DNA of 64,000 nucleotides from Marixanthomonas sp963974425. GTDB lineage: Bacteria > Bacteroidota > Bacteroidia > Flavobacteriales > Flavobacteriaceae. Positions 25,810 through 34,027 of this stretch are shown piece after piece. The stretch lies in assembly GCF_963974425.1 (NCBI RefSeq), contig NZ_CAXBCK010000014.1, positions 13,258-77,257 on the forward strand, in the 5' to 3' direction. Made by a program: the position numbers and the translations under genes. The notes below the pieces were generated by a model that searched no databases, had not been told where the DNA came from, and saw only the letters and a program-made list of their open reading frames with translations. How positions within the stretch are numbered: the first letter of the stretch is position 1; the number at the start of each line of letters is the position of its first letter.

Positions 25810-27003
25810 TTAAAGCACCGACTGTATCGCCTTTTTCATAGCCTCTGCCCTATTTTTAACTTCGGCTTCGGTCCATCCTATTTTTATTAAAGAAGAAATG
25901 GTACGGCTCATCCACGCATCACTTTTTGAAAAGTCGGTATTGTTTAAATCTTGAATTTGATTTTTAATTTCAGAAGAAAGTAGCGCCAAAGATTTTAAGT
26001 TACGAAGGTGTTCCCAACCGTTTATATAATGCCAATTATTGGTGTACCAGTAAAAACAAGCTTCTACCCCACTTTCAGATAATGCTTTGTGTGCTTTTGT
26101 GGCTACTGCTTCAGAAGGTAAAAAGAAGTTTAAAAAGGAATAATTTTCTTCTCCACCTTCCGGAACACGTCTAAAGGTTACTCCTTTAATTGTTTCTAAT
26201 ACCTCTCGAATAATAGTATAATTCTTTTTTTGAGTAGCAAGAATAGCATCTAACTTATCTAATTGCGCGATCCCTACGGCTGCATTTAATTCAGAAATAC
26301 GAAAGTTATAGCCCAAATGCGGATGTGTTTCAGCACCGCGATCAGTACCTACGTGATCGTGACCGTGATCTTGATATTGATCGGCATTAACAGCATATTT
26401 CTCAGAATTTGTAATTACAGCACCACCTTCGCCACATGTAATTGTTTTCACATAATCAAATGAAAAACATCCTAAATCACCATAACTACCTAATGGCTTT
26501 CCTTCAAAAGTGCCGCCAATAGCTTGGCAGGCATCTTCTAATAGCAGTAAGTTATGTTTATCACATATTTGTTTCAGTGCCCATAAATCTGCCATAGAAC
26601 CGCACATATGTACTGGCATAATACATTTTGTTTTTGGAGTGATAGCATTTTCTACAGCTTTTGGATCTAATGTTAGTGTATCGTCAATATCTACTAATAC
26701 CGGAACAGCCCCTAACATCATTATTGATTCAAAACTAGCAACAAATGTAAAGGTGGGCATAATTACTTCATCTCCGGCTCCTACTCCGGCAGAAGCTAAT
26801 GCTACAGTTAAAGCAGAAGTTCCGCTTGAGACTAGCTGGCAATGCGCGCTTTGCATTCGTTGAGCAAATGTTGTTTCAAATTGCTTCGCTTTCCAATGGC
26901 CATTTCTCATTCCATCAAAACCATAGCGCATTAATACACCACTCTCTAATACGTCATTCACTTGTTTGCGCTCTTCAGCACCAAATACTTCAAATCCAGG
27001 CAT
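25810..27003 (-). CDS. kdnA: DegT/DnrJ-family aminotransferase, KdnA-like (8-amino-Kdo synthesis)
   Basis: A 397-residue PLP enzyme starting at the ATG at 27003. It opens MPGFEVFGAEE, has the PLP lysine K186 in SFDYVKTITCGEGG and the cofactor Asp157 in LEDACQA, and contains DHGHDHVGTDRGAE. These segments closely match my memory of Shewanella KdnA, which transaminates 8-keto-Kdo to 8-amino-3,8-dideoxy-octulosonate for lipopolysaccharide. KdnB, which makes the substrate, is not in the window. The subfamily call rests on remembered similarity. Confidence 0.72.
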   Translation of the reverse strand: MPGFEVFGAEERKQVNDVLESGVLMRYGFDGMRNGHWKAKQFETTFAQRMQSAHCQLVSSGTSALTVALASAGVGAGDEVIMPTFTFVASFESIMMLGAVPVLVDIDDTLTLDPKAVENAITPKTKCIMPVHMCGSMADLWALKQICDKHNLLLLEDACQAIGGTFEGKPLGSYGDLGCFSFDYVKTITCGEGGAVITNSEKYAVNADQYQDHGHDHVGTDRGAETHPHLGYNFRISELNAAVGIAQLDKLDAILATQKKNYTIIREVLETIKGVTFRRVPEGGEENYSFLNFFLPSEAVATKAHKALSESGVEACFYWYTNNWHYINGWEHLRNLKSLALLSSEIKNQIQDLNNTDFSKSDAWMSRTISSLIKIGWTEAEVKNRAEAMKKAIQSVL

Positions 27004-27023
27004 AGTTTGTTTTTTCTTGTAAA

Positions 27024-27054
27024 CAAAGGTAGGACTTGCCTTTTGAAGTTGCAA
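27024..27054 (-). promoter_or_regulatory. Promoter of the kdnA-like gene
   Basis: On the minus strand, TTG (27052-27054), a 20-base spacer and TACCTTTG (27024-27031). The TTG is in frame with the gene and gives a false upstream start. Transcription would begin near 27018, about 15 bases before the ATG. Confidence 0.75.
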
Positions 27055-27148
27055 GTGAAGTATGCGGTGTTTATGTTTATTTAAGTAGTCCTTTTTTACT
27101 GTTATAATTTGTAAGAATTTACTATTGATTTCCTACAAAACAATGAAC

Positions 27149-27192
27149 TATCTATGGAGTATCTATGGAGTATCTATGGAGTATCTATGGAG
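27149..27192. repeat. Four perfect tandem copies of an 11-bp unit
   Basis: TATCTATGGAG is repeated four times without mismatch. The 297-base gap between the kdnA-like gene (minus) and lysA (plus) holds this array, the kdnA-like promoter and AT-rich DNA with no ORF. The array begins about 95 bases upstream of the kdnA-like -33 and ends 109 bases before the lysA ATG. A period of 11 is close to one helical turn, so copy changes would keep roughly the same face of the helix. Confidence 0.9.
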
Positions 27193-27300
27193 CATTCTTT
27201 TACTTCTTTTTAAATTTTACCATTTTATTAGTAGTTAACTCGCTTATTCCTATTAATTTTAGCAACTTTTTTAACCTTTAATTTTTTTAAAACTAAGATT

Positions 27301-28506
27301 ATGACAAATCAAGACCTTTTAGCCGTAGCGCAAGAGTTTGGAAGCCCAGTTTATGTATATGATGCTGATACTATAAAAAAACAGTATAAAACGCTAACAA
27401 ATTCTTTTAAACAGGTTAAGAAGGTGAAGATTCATTATGCTGTAAAAGCCTTGTCTAATATTTCAGTTTTAAAACTGCTTAGCTCCTTAGGTAGTGGTTT
27501 GGACACCGTTTCCATTCAAGAAGTGCGTTTAGGTATAGAAGCTGGTGTAGACCCAAAGAATATTATTTACACGCCAAACGGCGTCTCCTTAGAAGAAATT
27601 GAAATTGCCGCAAAATTGGGTGTGCAAATCAATATTGATAACCTTTCCATTTTAGAACAATTTGGAACGAAGCACCCAACGATCCCGGTGTGTATTCGTA
27701 TTAATCCACACGTTATGGCAGGTGGAAACACCAATATTTCTGTGGGCCATATAGATAGTAAATTCGGAATTTCGATTCACCAATTGCCCTTGATGGAACG
27801 TATTGTTGAAAATACAGCCATGACTATTAACGGTATCCATATGCACACGGGTAGTGATATTCTAGATATTGAAGTATTTTTATATGCTGCTGAAATTTTA
27901 TTTGAAACCGCTAAGCACTTCAAAAACCTAGAATTTATTGACTTTGGTAGCGGATTTAAAGTACCCTATAAAAAAGATGATATTGAAACAGATGTTTCAG
28001 AATTAGGAAAAAAACTAAGCAAGCGCTTTAATGAGTTTTGCAAAGACTACGGGAAGGAATTAACCCTAGCTTTTGAACCTGGTAAATTTCTGGTAAGTGA
28101 AGCTGGTAAATTTTTAGTACAAGTAAACGTAGTGAAGCAAACTACCTCTACCGTTTTTGCACAGGTAGATAGCGGGTTTAACCATTTAATACGACCCATG
28201 TTATACGGATCGCAGCACGAGATTGAAAATGTATCAAACCCTAAAGGGAAAGAGCGTTTTTACAGTGTGGTTGGGTATATATGTGAAACTGACACGTTTG
28301 CAAATAATAGGAGAATTTCAGAGATTCGCGAAGGCGATATTTTGGCGTTCAGTAATGCTGGGGCGTATTGTTTTTCTATGGCGAGCAATTACAATTCAAG
28401 ATATCGCCCAGCCGAAGTACTTTGGTACAAAGGAAAAGCGCATTTGATTAGAAAAAGGGAAACGTTTGAAGATATCCTTTCCAACCAACAGGTAATTGAA
28501 TTATAG
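27301..28506 (+). CDS. lysA: Diaminopimelate decarboxylase
   Basis: A 401-residue PLP enzyme of the alanine-racemase fold that makes lysine from meso-diaminopimelate. PLP lysine K49 lies in HYAVKALSN, with HMHTGSDI, FEPGKFLV, CETDTF and NAGAYCFSMASNYN following in order. The C-terminal CExD-type Cys and the closing RPAEVLW segment are typical. It stands alone between a tandem repeat and a terminator. A carboxynorspermidine decarboxylase is less likely on length and motifs. Confidence 0.9.
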   Translation: MTNQDLLAVAQEFGSPVYVYDADTIKKQYKTLTNSFKQVKKVKIHYAVKALSNISVLKLLSSLGSGLDTVSIQEVRLGIEAGVDPKNIIYTPNGVSLEEIEIAAKLGVQINIDNLSILEQFGTKHPTIPVCIRINPHVMAGGNTNISVGHIDSKFGISIHQLPLMERIVENTAMTINGIHMHTGSDILDIEVFLYAAEILFETAKHFKNLEFIDFGSGFKVPYKKDDIETDVSELGKKLSKRFNEFCKDYGKELTLAFEPGKFLVSEAGKFLVQVNVVKQTTSTVFAQVDSGFNHLIRPMLYGSQHEIENVSNPKGKERFYSVVGYICETDTFANNRRISEIREGDILAFSNAGAYCFSMASNYNSRYRPAEVLWYKGKAHLIRKRETFEDILSNQQVIEL

Positions 28507-28511
28507 TAATC

Positions 28512-28534
28512 AGCCCCTTAGTTGGGGCTTTTTT
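28512..28534 (+). terminator. lysA terminator
   Basis: AGCCCC (28512-28517) and GGGGCT (28524-28529) with a 6-base loop, followed by six Ts. It starts 6 bases after the lysA stop. Confidence 0.82.
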
Positions 28535-28549
28535 ATTATTTTTCAGAAT

Positions 28550-28681
28550 ATGAAACTCACTAAACTACAATTGATTTTAATCAGTATTGGAATACTAGTC
28601 ACCATAATCGGACTTATTACCGGGTGGTACCTATTTATTTTTCTTTGGTTGCCTTTGGGGTTTTTATTTAGAAAGAAGTGA
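28550..28681 (+). CDS. 43-residue predicted membrane protein
   Basis: It starts at the ATG at 28550 (MKLTKLQLILISIGILVTI) after the lysA terminator; a longer frame would run through that hairpin. It has two hydrophobic stretches separated by GW, with a basic tail FRKK. There is no domain assignment. Codon use looks normal and the topology is plausible, but the small size leaves real doubt. Confidence 0.45.
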   Translation: MKLTKLQLILISIGILVTIIGLITGWYLFIFLWLPLGFLFRKK

Positions 28682-28712
28682 TTTAAAACATAAGAATAAG
28701 GTATTATTAGAG

Positions 28713-28741
28713 TTGATAGACGTAAATGAATTGTATATTTG
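28713..28741 (+). promoter_or_regulatory. Promoter of the polysaccharide operon
   Basis: TTG (28713-28715), an 18-base spacer and TATATTTG (28734-28741) match the consensus. The leader to the first ATG would be about 58 bases. It is the only clear promoter seen before the long run of plus-strand polysaccharide genes. Confidence 0.72.
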
Positions 28742-28805
28742 CAAAAATTTTAAAAAATACTTTCTCCCCAAAGTATACTTGAATACTATACAATAACAAC
28801 CTAAT

Positions 28806-29789
28806 ATGTTTAATTCACTCAAATACAAAACTGTTTTAGTTACAGGAGGAGCAGGTTTTATAGGCTCCAATTTATGTGAAGCCCTATTAAAAATTGGAAG
28901 CTCTGTTATCTGTTTAGACAATTTTGCAACGGGACACAAAAAGAATATAGCTCCTTTTCTATCACAAGAAAACTTCCATCTAATAGAAGGTGACATTAGA
29001 GACTTAAAAACCTGTCAAGAGGCATGTAAAGGTGTAGACTTTATTTTACACGAAGCTGCATTAGGGTCTGTTCCTCGTTCTATAGAAGATCCTATTACCA
29101 GCAATGATGTAAATGTTTCTGGTTTTTTAAACATGCTTGTCGCGGCTCGTGATAATAACGTAAAGCGCTTTGTATACGCGGCTAGTTCCTCTACTTATGG
29201 TGATTCTGAAAATCTTCCGAAAGTAGAAGAGGTTATCGGAAAGCCATTGTCTCCCTATGCCATTACAAAATATGTTAACGAATTATATGCTGACAACTTC
29301 AAACGGACGTATAATTTAGATACCATCGGGTTACGCTATTTTAATGTATTTGGAAGAAGGCAAGACCCTAATGGAGCTTATGCCGCCGTGATACCAAAGT
29401 TTGTTATTCAATTTATGAATCACGAAAGCCCTACTATTAATGGGGATGGAACTTTTTCACGTGATTTTACGTATATAGACAATGTGGTACAAATGAATTT
29501 ATTGGCTATTACAACCGATAATCAAAAAGCTTTGAATGAAGTATATAACACCGCTGTAGGAGACAGAACTACTATTAAATCTATGGCGGAAGATTTACGC
29601 ACTTATTTATCTGTTTACGATTCTAAAATAGCTGATGTAGCAATAGAACATGGTCCTAACAGAAAAGGAGATATTCCGCATTCATTAGCATCTATAAATA
29701 AAGCAAAACAAAACTTAAACTACAATCCTACCCACGTGTTCAAAGAAGGTTTACAAGAAGCGGTGGATTGGTATTGGGAGCATTTGTAA
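28806..29789 (+). CDS. UDP-N-acetylglucosamine 4-epimerase-like (WbpP/TviC/Gne type)
   Basis: A 327-residue short-chain dehydrogenase-type epimerase. The NAD loop TGGAGFIGS is at 13-21, the catalytic Ser is in AASSSTYG (125-132), and the pair Y151/K155 is in YAITK. GRRQDPNGAYAAVIPKF is typical of the WbpP/TviC group, which interconverts UDP-GlcNAc(A) and UDP-GalNAc(A). It is first in the surface polysaccharide operon, followed by a WbpA/TviB-type dehydrogenase that completes the UDP-GalNAcA route. Confidence 0.85.
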   Translation: MFNSLKYKTVLVTGGAGFIGSNLCEALLKIGSSVICLDNFATGHKKNIAPFLSQENFHLIEGDIRDLKTCQEACKGVDFILHEAALGSVPRSIEDPITSNDVNVSGFLNMLVAARDNNVKRFVYAASSSTYGDSENLPKVEEVIGKPLSPYAITKYVNELYADNFKRTYNLDTIGLRYFNVFGRRQDPNGAYAAVIPKFVIQFMNHESPTINGDGTFSRDFTYIDNVVQMNLLAITTDNQKALNEVYNTAVGDRTTIKSMAEDLRTYLSVYDSKIADVAIEHGPNRKGDIPHSLASINKAKQNLNYNPTHVFKEGLQEAVDWYWEHL

Positions 29790-29798
29790 ATGTTTGAT

Positions 29799-29838
29799 GA
29801 CTAGGAGACCGGAAGACTGGGTGACTGGGAGATTTGGA
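29799..29838 (+). repeat. Array of five degenerate 8-bp units, left of the four-helix gene
   Basis: Five consecutive 8-mers match GACTGGGA with one to three changes, for example GACTAGGA, GACTGGGT and GATTTGGA. The array lies between the epimerase stop and the four-helix start and is mirrored in reverse orientation at 30356-30387. GGTGACTGGGAG (29820-29831) has an exact inverse copy at 30371-30382. Confidence 0.75.
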
Positions 29839-29856
29839 ATTATAAAACAAACTGAT

Positions 29857-30231
29857 ATGGGTAGTATTAAAACACATAAAGACTTGAAGGTCTATCAGCT
29901 TTCGTTTGAGGCTGGTATGCTTATTTTTGATGCTACCAAATCCTTTCCGAAAGAAGAACGGTTTTCGCTGACTGACCAAATACGAAGATCATCCCGCTCC
30001 GTTTCAGGAAATTTGGCTGAAGCTTGGCGCAAACGAAGGTATGAAAAAGCATTTATAACTAAACTTTCGGATGTAGAAGGTGAAGCGGCAGAAACACAAA
30101 CCTGGTTAGATTACGCTCAGGCCTGTGACTATATAGAAAATGAAGTCCATTCAGAACTTTTTAAAAAGTACGATCACATTTTGGGCATGGTAGTCAATAT
30201 GATTATTCACCCAGAAAAATGGACGCTTTAA
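29857..30231 (+). CDS. Four-helix-bundle protein (23S rRNA intervening-sequence protein family)
   Basis: A 124-residue helical protein. The family pattern is clear: HKDLKVYQLSFE, FPKEERFSLTDQIRRSSRS, NLAEAW and DVEGEAAETQTWLDYA. The start is taken at the ATG at 29857, because the family begins a few residues before HKDL; upstream in-frame starts lie inside the repeat array. Members occur as intervening sequences in rRNA genes, and the fold is shared with Avd proteins of diversity-generating retroelements, but no reverse transcriptase is present. It has no obvious link to polysaccharide synthesis. Inverted 8-bp repeat arrays on both sides suggest an inserted cassette. Confidence 0.85.
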   Translation: MGSIKTHKDLKVYQLSFEAGMLIFDATKSFPKEERFSLTDQIRRSSRSVSGNLAEAWRKRRYEKAFITKLSDVEGEAAETQTWLDYAQACDYIENEVHSELFKKYDHILGMVVNMIIHPEKWTL

Positions 30232-30317
30232 ATCAAAATACAAATCAAGAAATAAATAGGTAAATACAACCTCAATAATTAGTTTTGCATTCCGCTAAAC
30301 ATCTTTTTATAAGCAAC

Positions 30318-31679
30318 ATGGAAATAGAAAATAATAATTCTGATAAAGCATCATCTTCCAATCTCCAAAACTCCCAGTCACCTAGTCCCCAAGTTAAGAT
30401 TGCAGTCATCGGTTTAGGCTATGTTGGCTTGCCCTTAGCCAGACTTTTTGCAACAAAATATGCTGTTGTAGGATTTGACATTAATCAAGCACGTGTAAAT
30501 GAGCTAATGACTGGTCGAGATAGCACCTTAGAGGTTGAGGATGATATTCTTCAAGAAGTTCTTGTTTCAAAAAACCCAACACATAATAATAAAGAAAAAG
30601 CTGGGCTTTTTTGTACTACTAATTCTGAAGACCTAGAAGACTGTACTTATTTTATTATTACTGTCCCCACTCCTGTAGACAAAAATAACCGTCCCGTTTT
30701 AACGCCACTTATTAAAGCAAGTGAAACAGTAGGAAGTATTCTTAAAAAAGGAGCTATTGTAATTTACGAATCTACTGTATATCCTGGTGCAACCGAAGAA
30801 GAATGTATTCCCGTTTTAGAACAAACTTCTGGTCTTACTTTCAATAAAGATTTTTATGCGGGCTACTCTCCAGAACGTATTAATCCAGGAGACAAAGAAC
30901 ACACAGTAGATAAAATATTAAAAGTCACTTCTGGCTCCACTCCTGAAATTGGGAAACAAATTGATACATTGTATGCCTCAGTTATTACTGCAGGTACTCA
31001 CCTCGCCCCTACTATCAAAGTAGCCGAAGCTGCTAAGGTAATTGAAAACTCACAACGCGACATCAACATTGCTTTTGTTAATGAATTAGCAAAAATTTTC
31101 AATATGATGAATATTGATACCCACGCCGTTTTGGAAGCCGCCGGAACAAAATGGAACTTTTTACCCTTTAAACCCGGTTTAGTTGGCGGGCACTGCATAG
31201 GGGTCGACCCTTACTATTTGGCTCAAAAAGCACAAGAGTTGGGCTATCACCCTGAAATCATTTTGGCTGGACGCCGTATGAATGATAGTATGGGACAGTA
31301 CGTAGCTAGTGAAGTTATAAAATTAATGCTTCGTAACAATTTAAAAATTAAGAATGCCAATATTCTAGTATTAGGGATTACATTTAAGGAAAATTGCCCT
31401 GATGTGCGAAATACAAAAGTAGTCGATGTTATTAAACAGTTAAAAGAATATGAAACAAAGCTGACCATTTACGATCCATGGGCCGACCCAGAGGAGGTAC
31501 AACAGGAATATGGTTTAAACACCATAAAAAATTGTCCTACTGGTAATTATGATGCTATTGTACTTACTGTTGCCCACAACCAGTTTTTAGAATTGGATTT
31601 GGAACGGTTGAAAAATAAGAATACCGTTGTTTATGATGTGAAGGGTATTTTAAAAAATAAAGCTCAAGCTAAGTTATAG
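30318..31679 (+). CDS. Nucleotide-sugar dehydrogenase, WbpA/TviB type
   Basis: A 453-residue UDP-HexNAc 6-dehydrogenase starting at the ATG at 30318. The NAD loop GLGYVGLPLA is at 32-41, with the catalytic Cys in GGHCIGVDPYY. It oxidises UDP-GlcNAc or UDP-GalNAc to the uronic acid. Homologues begin at about KIAVIGLG; here 25 extra residues rich in Ser, Asn and Gln precede it, and residues 13-24 are encoded by an 8-bp repeat array. It is preceded by the four-helix gene and followed after 3 bases by wecB. Confidence 0.88.
   Translation: MEIENNNSDKASSSNLQNSQSPSPQVKIAVIGLGYVGLPLARLFATKYAVVGFDINQARVNELMTGRDSTLEVEDDILQEVLVSKNPTHNNKEKAGLFCTTNSEDLEDCTYFIITVPTPVDKNNRPVLTPLIKASETVGSILKKGAIVIYESTVYPGATEEECIPVLEQTSGLTFNKDFYAGYSPERINPGDKEHTVDKILKVTSGSTPEIGKQIDTLYASVITAGTHLAPTIKVAEAAKVIENSQRDINIAFVNELAKIFNMMNIDTHAVLEAAGTKWNFLPFKPGLVGGHCIGVDPYYLAQKAQELGYHPEIILAGRRMNDSMGQYVASEVIKLMLRNNLKIKNANILVLGITFKENCPDVRNTKVVDVIKQLKEYETKLTIYDPWADPEEVQQEYGLNTIKNCPTGNYDAIVLTVAHNQFLELDLERLKNKNTVVYDVKGILKNKAQAKL
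30356..30387 (-). repeat. Array of four degenerate 8-bp units, inverted, inside the dehydrogenase N-terminus
   Basis: Read on the minus strand, the 8-mers GACTAGGT, GACTGGGA, GTTTTGGA and GATTGGAA follow one another. They are the same family as the array at 29799-29838, in opposite orientation, and here they are in frame and translated as a Ser/Asn/Gln/Pro-rich stretch. Confidence 0.75.
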
Positions 31680-31682
31680 AAC

Positions 31683-32804
31683 ATGAAAAAAGTACTTATC
31701 CTTTTTGGCACAAGGCCAGAAGCCATAAAAATGGCCCCACTTGTAAAAGAGTTTCAAAAAAACTCAAATACATTTGAAATCAAGGTATGTGTAACAGCAC
31801 AACACCGGGAAATGTTGGATCAGGTATTAGATTTTTTCGATATCGTACCCGATTACGATTTGGACCTGATGAAACCTGGCCAAAACCTATATGGCCTCAC
31901 CGGAGATATAATTTTAGGTTTAAAACCAGTATTAGAAGAGTTTAAACCAAATTACGTCTGCGTTCATGGAGATACCACCACTACTATGGCTGGAAGCATA
32001 GCTTCCTTTTATAGCGGTGCTAAGGTGTGTCACGTTGAGGCTGGATTACGTACACATAATAAATGGTCTCCTTTTCCAGAGGAAATTAACCGCCAGATAA
32101 CCGGAAGGGTTTCCGATTATCACTTTGCTCCTACTGAAACATCAAAAAACAACTTGATTTCAGAAAGTGTGTCAAAAGAATCCATTTTGGTAACAGGAAA
32201 CACAGTAATCGATGCCTTGTTACAAAGTGTCGATAAAGTCAATGAAAATCCAAGCAATTTGATAAAAGACTTAAAAAAACAATTAGGCTCCGATGAAGTT
32301 ATTTTGGTTACTGGGCATCGTAGGGAAAATCACGGAGATGGGTTTATCCGTATTTGTAATGCTTTAAAGGAAATTGCTGAAAGCAGACCCAAAACCACCA
32401 TTGTATACCCCGTACACTTAAACCCTAAAGTACAAGAACCTGTTAACCGTATCTTAAAAAATGTATCTAACATTAAATTGATTGATCCATTGGCTTATCA
32501 AGACTTTATTTGGTTGATGAATCGTTCCAAAATAATAATAACAGATAGTGGCGGCGTTCAGGAAGAAGCCCCTAGTTTAGGGAAGCCTGTTCTCGTTATG
32601 CGAGACACAACAGAACGCCCAGAAGCAGTAGATGCCGGAACGGTAATACTGGTTGGTACAAACCAGAAACTTATTGTTGATGAAACGCTTGACCTTTTAA
32701 CCAATAAAGATAGATTTAATGCAATGAGCACCTTACACAATCCGTATGGAGACGGAAAAGCCTGTAAGCATATCGTTGCGTTTTTAAAAAAATTAGACAA
32801 TTAA
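31683..32804 (+). CDS. wecB: UDP-N-acetylglucosamine 2-epimerase, non-hydrolysing
   Basis: A 373-residue GT-B-fold enzyme converting UDP-GlcNAc to UDP-ManNAc. Motifs are FGTRPEAIKMAP near the start, HVEAGLRT, TGHRRENHG and DSGGVQEEAPSLGKP. It is complete and lies 3 bases after the WbpA/TviB-type gene and 6 bases before wecC, which uses its product. Confidence 0.94.
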   Translation: MKKVLILFGTRPEAIKMAPLVKEFQKNSNTFEIKVCVTAQHREMLDQVLDFFDIVPDYDLDLMKPGQNLYGLTGDIILGLKPVLEEFKPNYVCVHGDTTTTMAGSIASFYSGAKVCHVEAGLRTHNKWSPFPEEINRQITGRVSDYHFAPTETSKNNLISESVSKESILVTGNTVIDALLQSVDKVNENPSNLIKDLKKQLGSDEVILVTGHRRENHGDGFIRICNALKEIAESRPKTTIVYPVHLNPKVQEPVNRILKNVSNIKLIDPLAYQDFIWLMNRSKIIITDSGGVQEEAPSLGKPVLVMRDTTERPEAVDAGTVILVGTNQKLIVDETLDLLTNKDRFNAMSTLHNPYGDGKACKHIVAFLKKLDN

Positions 32805-32810
32805 TACAAG

Positions 32811-34022
32811 ATGGAAAATAAAGTTACAACCATTGGCCTTGGGTATATAGGCTTGCCTACTTCGGCACTTATCGCAGACAACAAAATCCCTGTTCACGGA
32901 GTTGACCTTAATCAAAAGGTGGTGGAAACCATAAACAAAGGAAAAATACATATTGTAGAGCCTGACCTTGATGCTGTAGTTGCTAAGGCGGTCGAAAACA
33001 GTTACCTTAAAGCTGACATAACACCTATTGAAGCTGACACCTATTTAATTGTAGTGCCCACCCCTTTTAAAGGGAACCATGAACCAGACATTTCCTATGT
33101 TGAAGCAGCAACCAACGGAATCTTACCACTATTAAAAGAGGGCGATTTGTATATTATAGAATCTACATCTCCAGTTGGGACAACAGAAAAAATGCGCGAT
33201 CTCATTTATACAAAACGACCAGAACTTACCAATAAAATTCACATTGCGTATTGCCCGGAACGTGTATTGCCCGGAAATGTAATGCATGAATTGGTACACA
33301 ATGACCGTGTAATTGGTGGGGTTGATAAGAATTCCACACTAAAAGCAATTGATTTTTATAAACAATTTGTGAAAGGAGAGCTACACGAAACCAATGCTCG
33401 GACTGCTGAAATGTGTAAACTCACGGAAAATTCAAGTCGGGACGTCCAAATTGCCTTTGCTAACGAATTATCGCTTATTTGTAACAAGGCAGATATTAAT
33501 GTATGGGAATTAATAAAACTTGCCAATAAACATCCTAGAGTAAATATTTTGCAACCCGGTTGTGGGGTTGGTGGGCATTGTATTGCAGTAGATCCTTATT
33601 TTATTGTCTCAGAGTTTCCCTTGGAATCCCAAATAATTGGTAAAGCCCGAGAAATAAATAATTATAAGTCCTTTTGGGTTGCTGAGCAAGTTAAAAAAGC
33701 AAAGCAGGACTTTCATATTAAAAACGGGCGTAAGCCGAGTGTTGCTCTGATGGGATTGGCTTTTAAGCCTAATATAGACGATTTACGGGAATCTCCTGCC
33801 AAATACATTGTACAAAAAGTATTGCAAGATGCCCGTGATGAAAACTATTATATTGTAGAACCCAATATTGAGGACCATCAGGTTTTTAAATTAACAGATT
33901 ATAAAGAAGCGGTACAGAAAGCTGATATTGTTGTGCTTTTAGTGTCACATACTGAGTTCAAAAATCTATCTTTTAAAGAAGATCAAATTGTGTTGGATTT
34001 TTGTGGAGTTAGAAATAAATAA
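32811..34022 (+). CDS. wecC: UDP-N-acetyl-D-mannosamine dehydrogenase
   Basis: A 403-residue oxidoreductase making UDP-ManNAcA. The NAD loop is in TIGLGYIGLPTSAL, and the catalytic Cys is in GGHCIAVDPYFIV. SPVGTTEKM and the SPAKYIVQ-like segments fit WecC better than UDP-glucose dehydrogenase. It pairs with wecB. It is the second nucleotide-sugar dehydrogenase of the operon, so the repeat unit probably carries at least two aminuronic acids. Confidence 0.9.
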   Translation: MENKVTTIGLGYIGLPTSALIADNKIPVHGVDLNQKVVETINKGKIHIVEPDLDAVVAKAVENSYLKADITPIEADTYLIVVPTPFKGNHEPDISYVEAATNGILPLLKEGDLYIIESTSPVGTTEKMRDLIYTKRPELTNKIHIAYCPERVLPGNVMHELVHNDRVIGGVDKNSTLKAIDFYKQFVKGELHETNARTAEMCKLTENSSRDVQIAFANELSLICNKADINVWELIKLANKHPRVNILQPGCGVGGHCIAVDPYFIVSEFPLESQIIGKAREINNYKSFWVAEQVKKAKQDFHIKNGRKPSVALMGLAFKPNIDDLRESPAKYIVQKVLQDARDENYYIVEPNIEDHQVFKLTDYKEAVQKADIVVLLVSHTEFKNLSFKEDQIVLDFCGVRNK

Positions 34023-34027
34023 ATGTC

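Noticed and set aside
27149..27192. CRISPR array
   Set aside because: The 11-bp units are directly adjacent with no spacers, and there are no cas genes. It is a simple tandem repeat.
29799..30387. Diversity-generating retroelement
   Set aside because: The four-helix protein recalls Avd, but no reverse transcriptase, template repeat or variable repeat is present.
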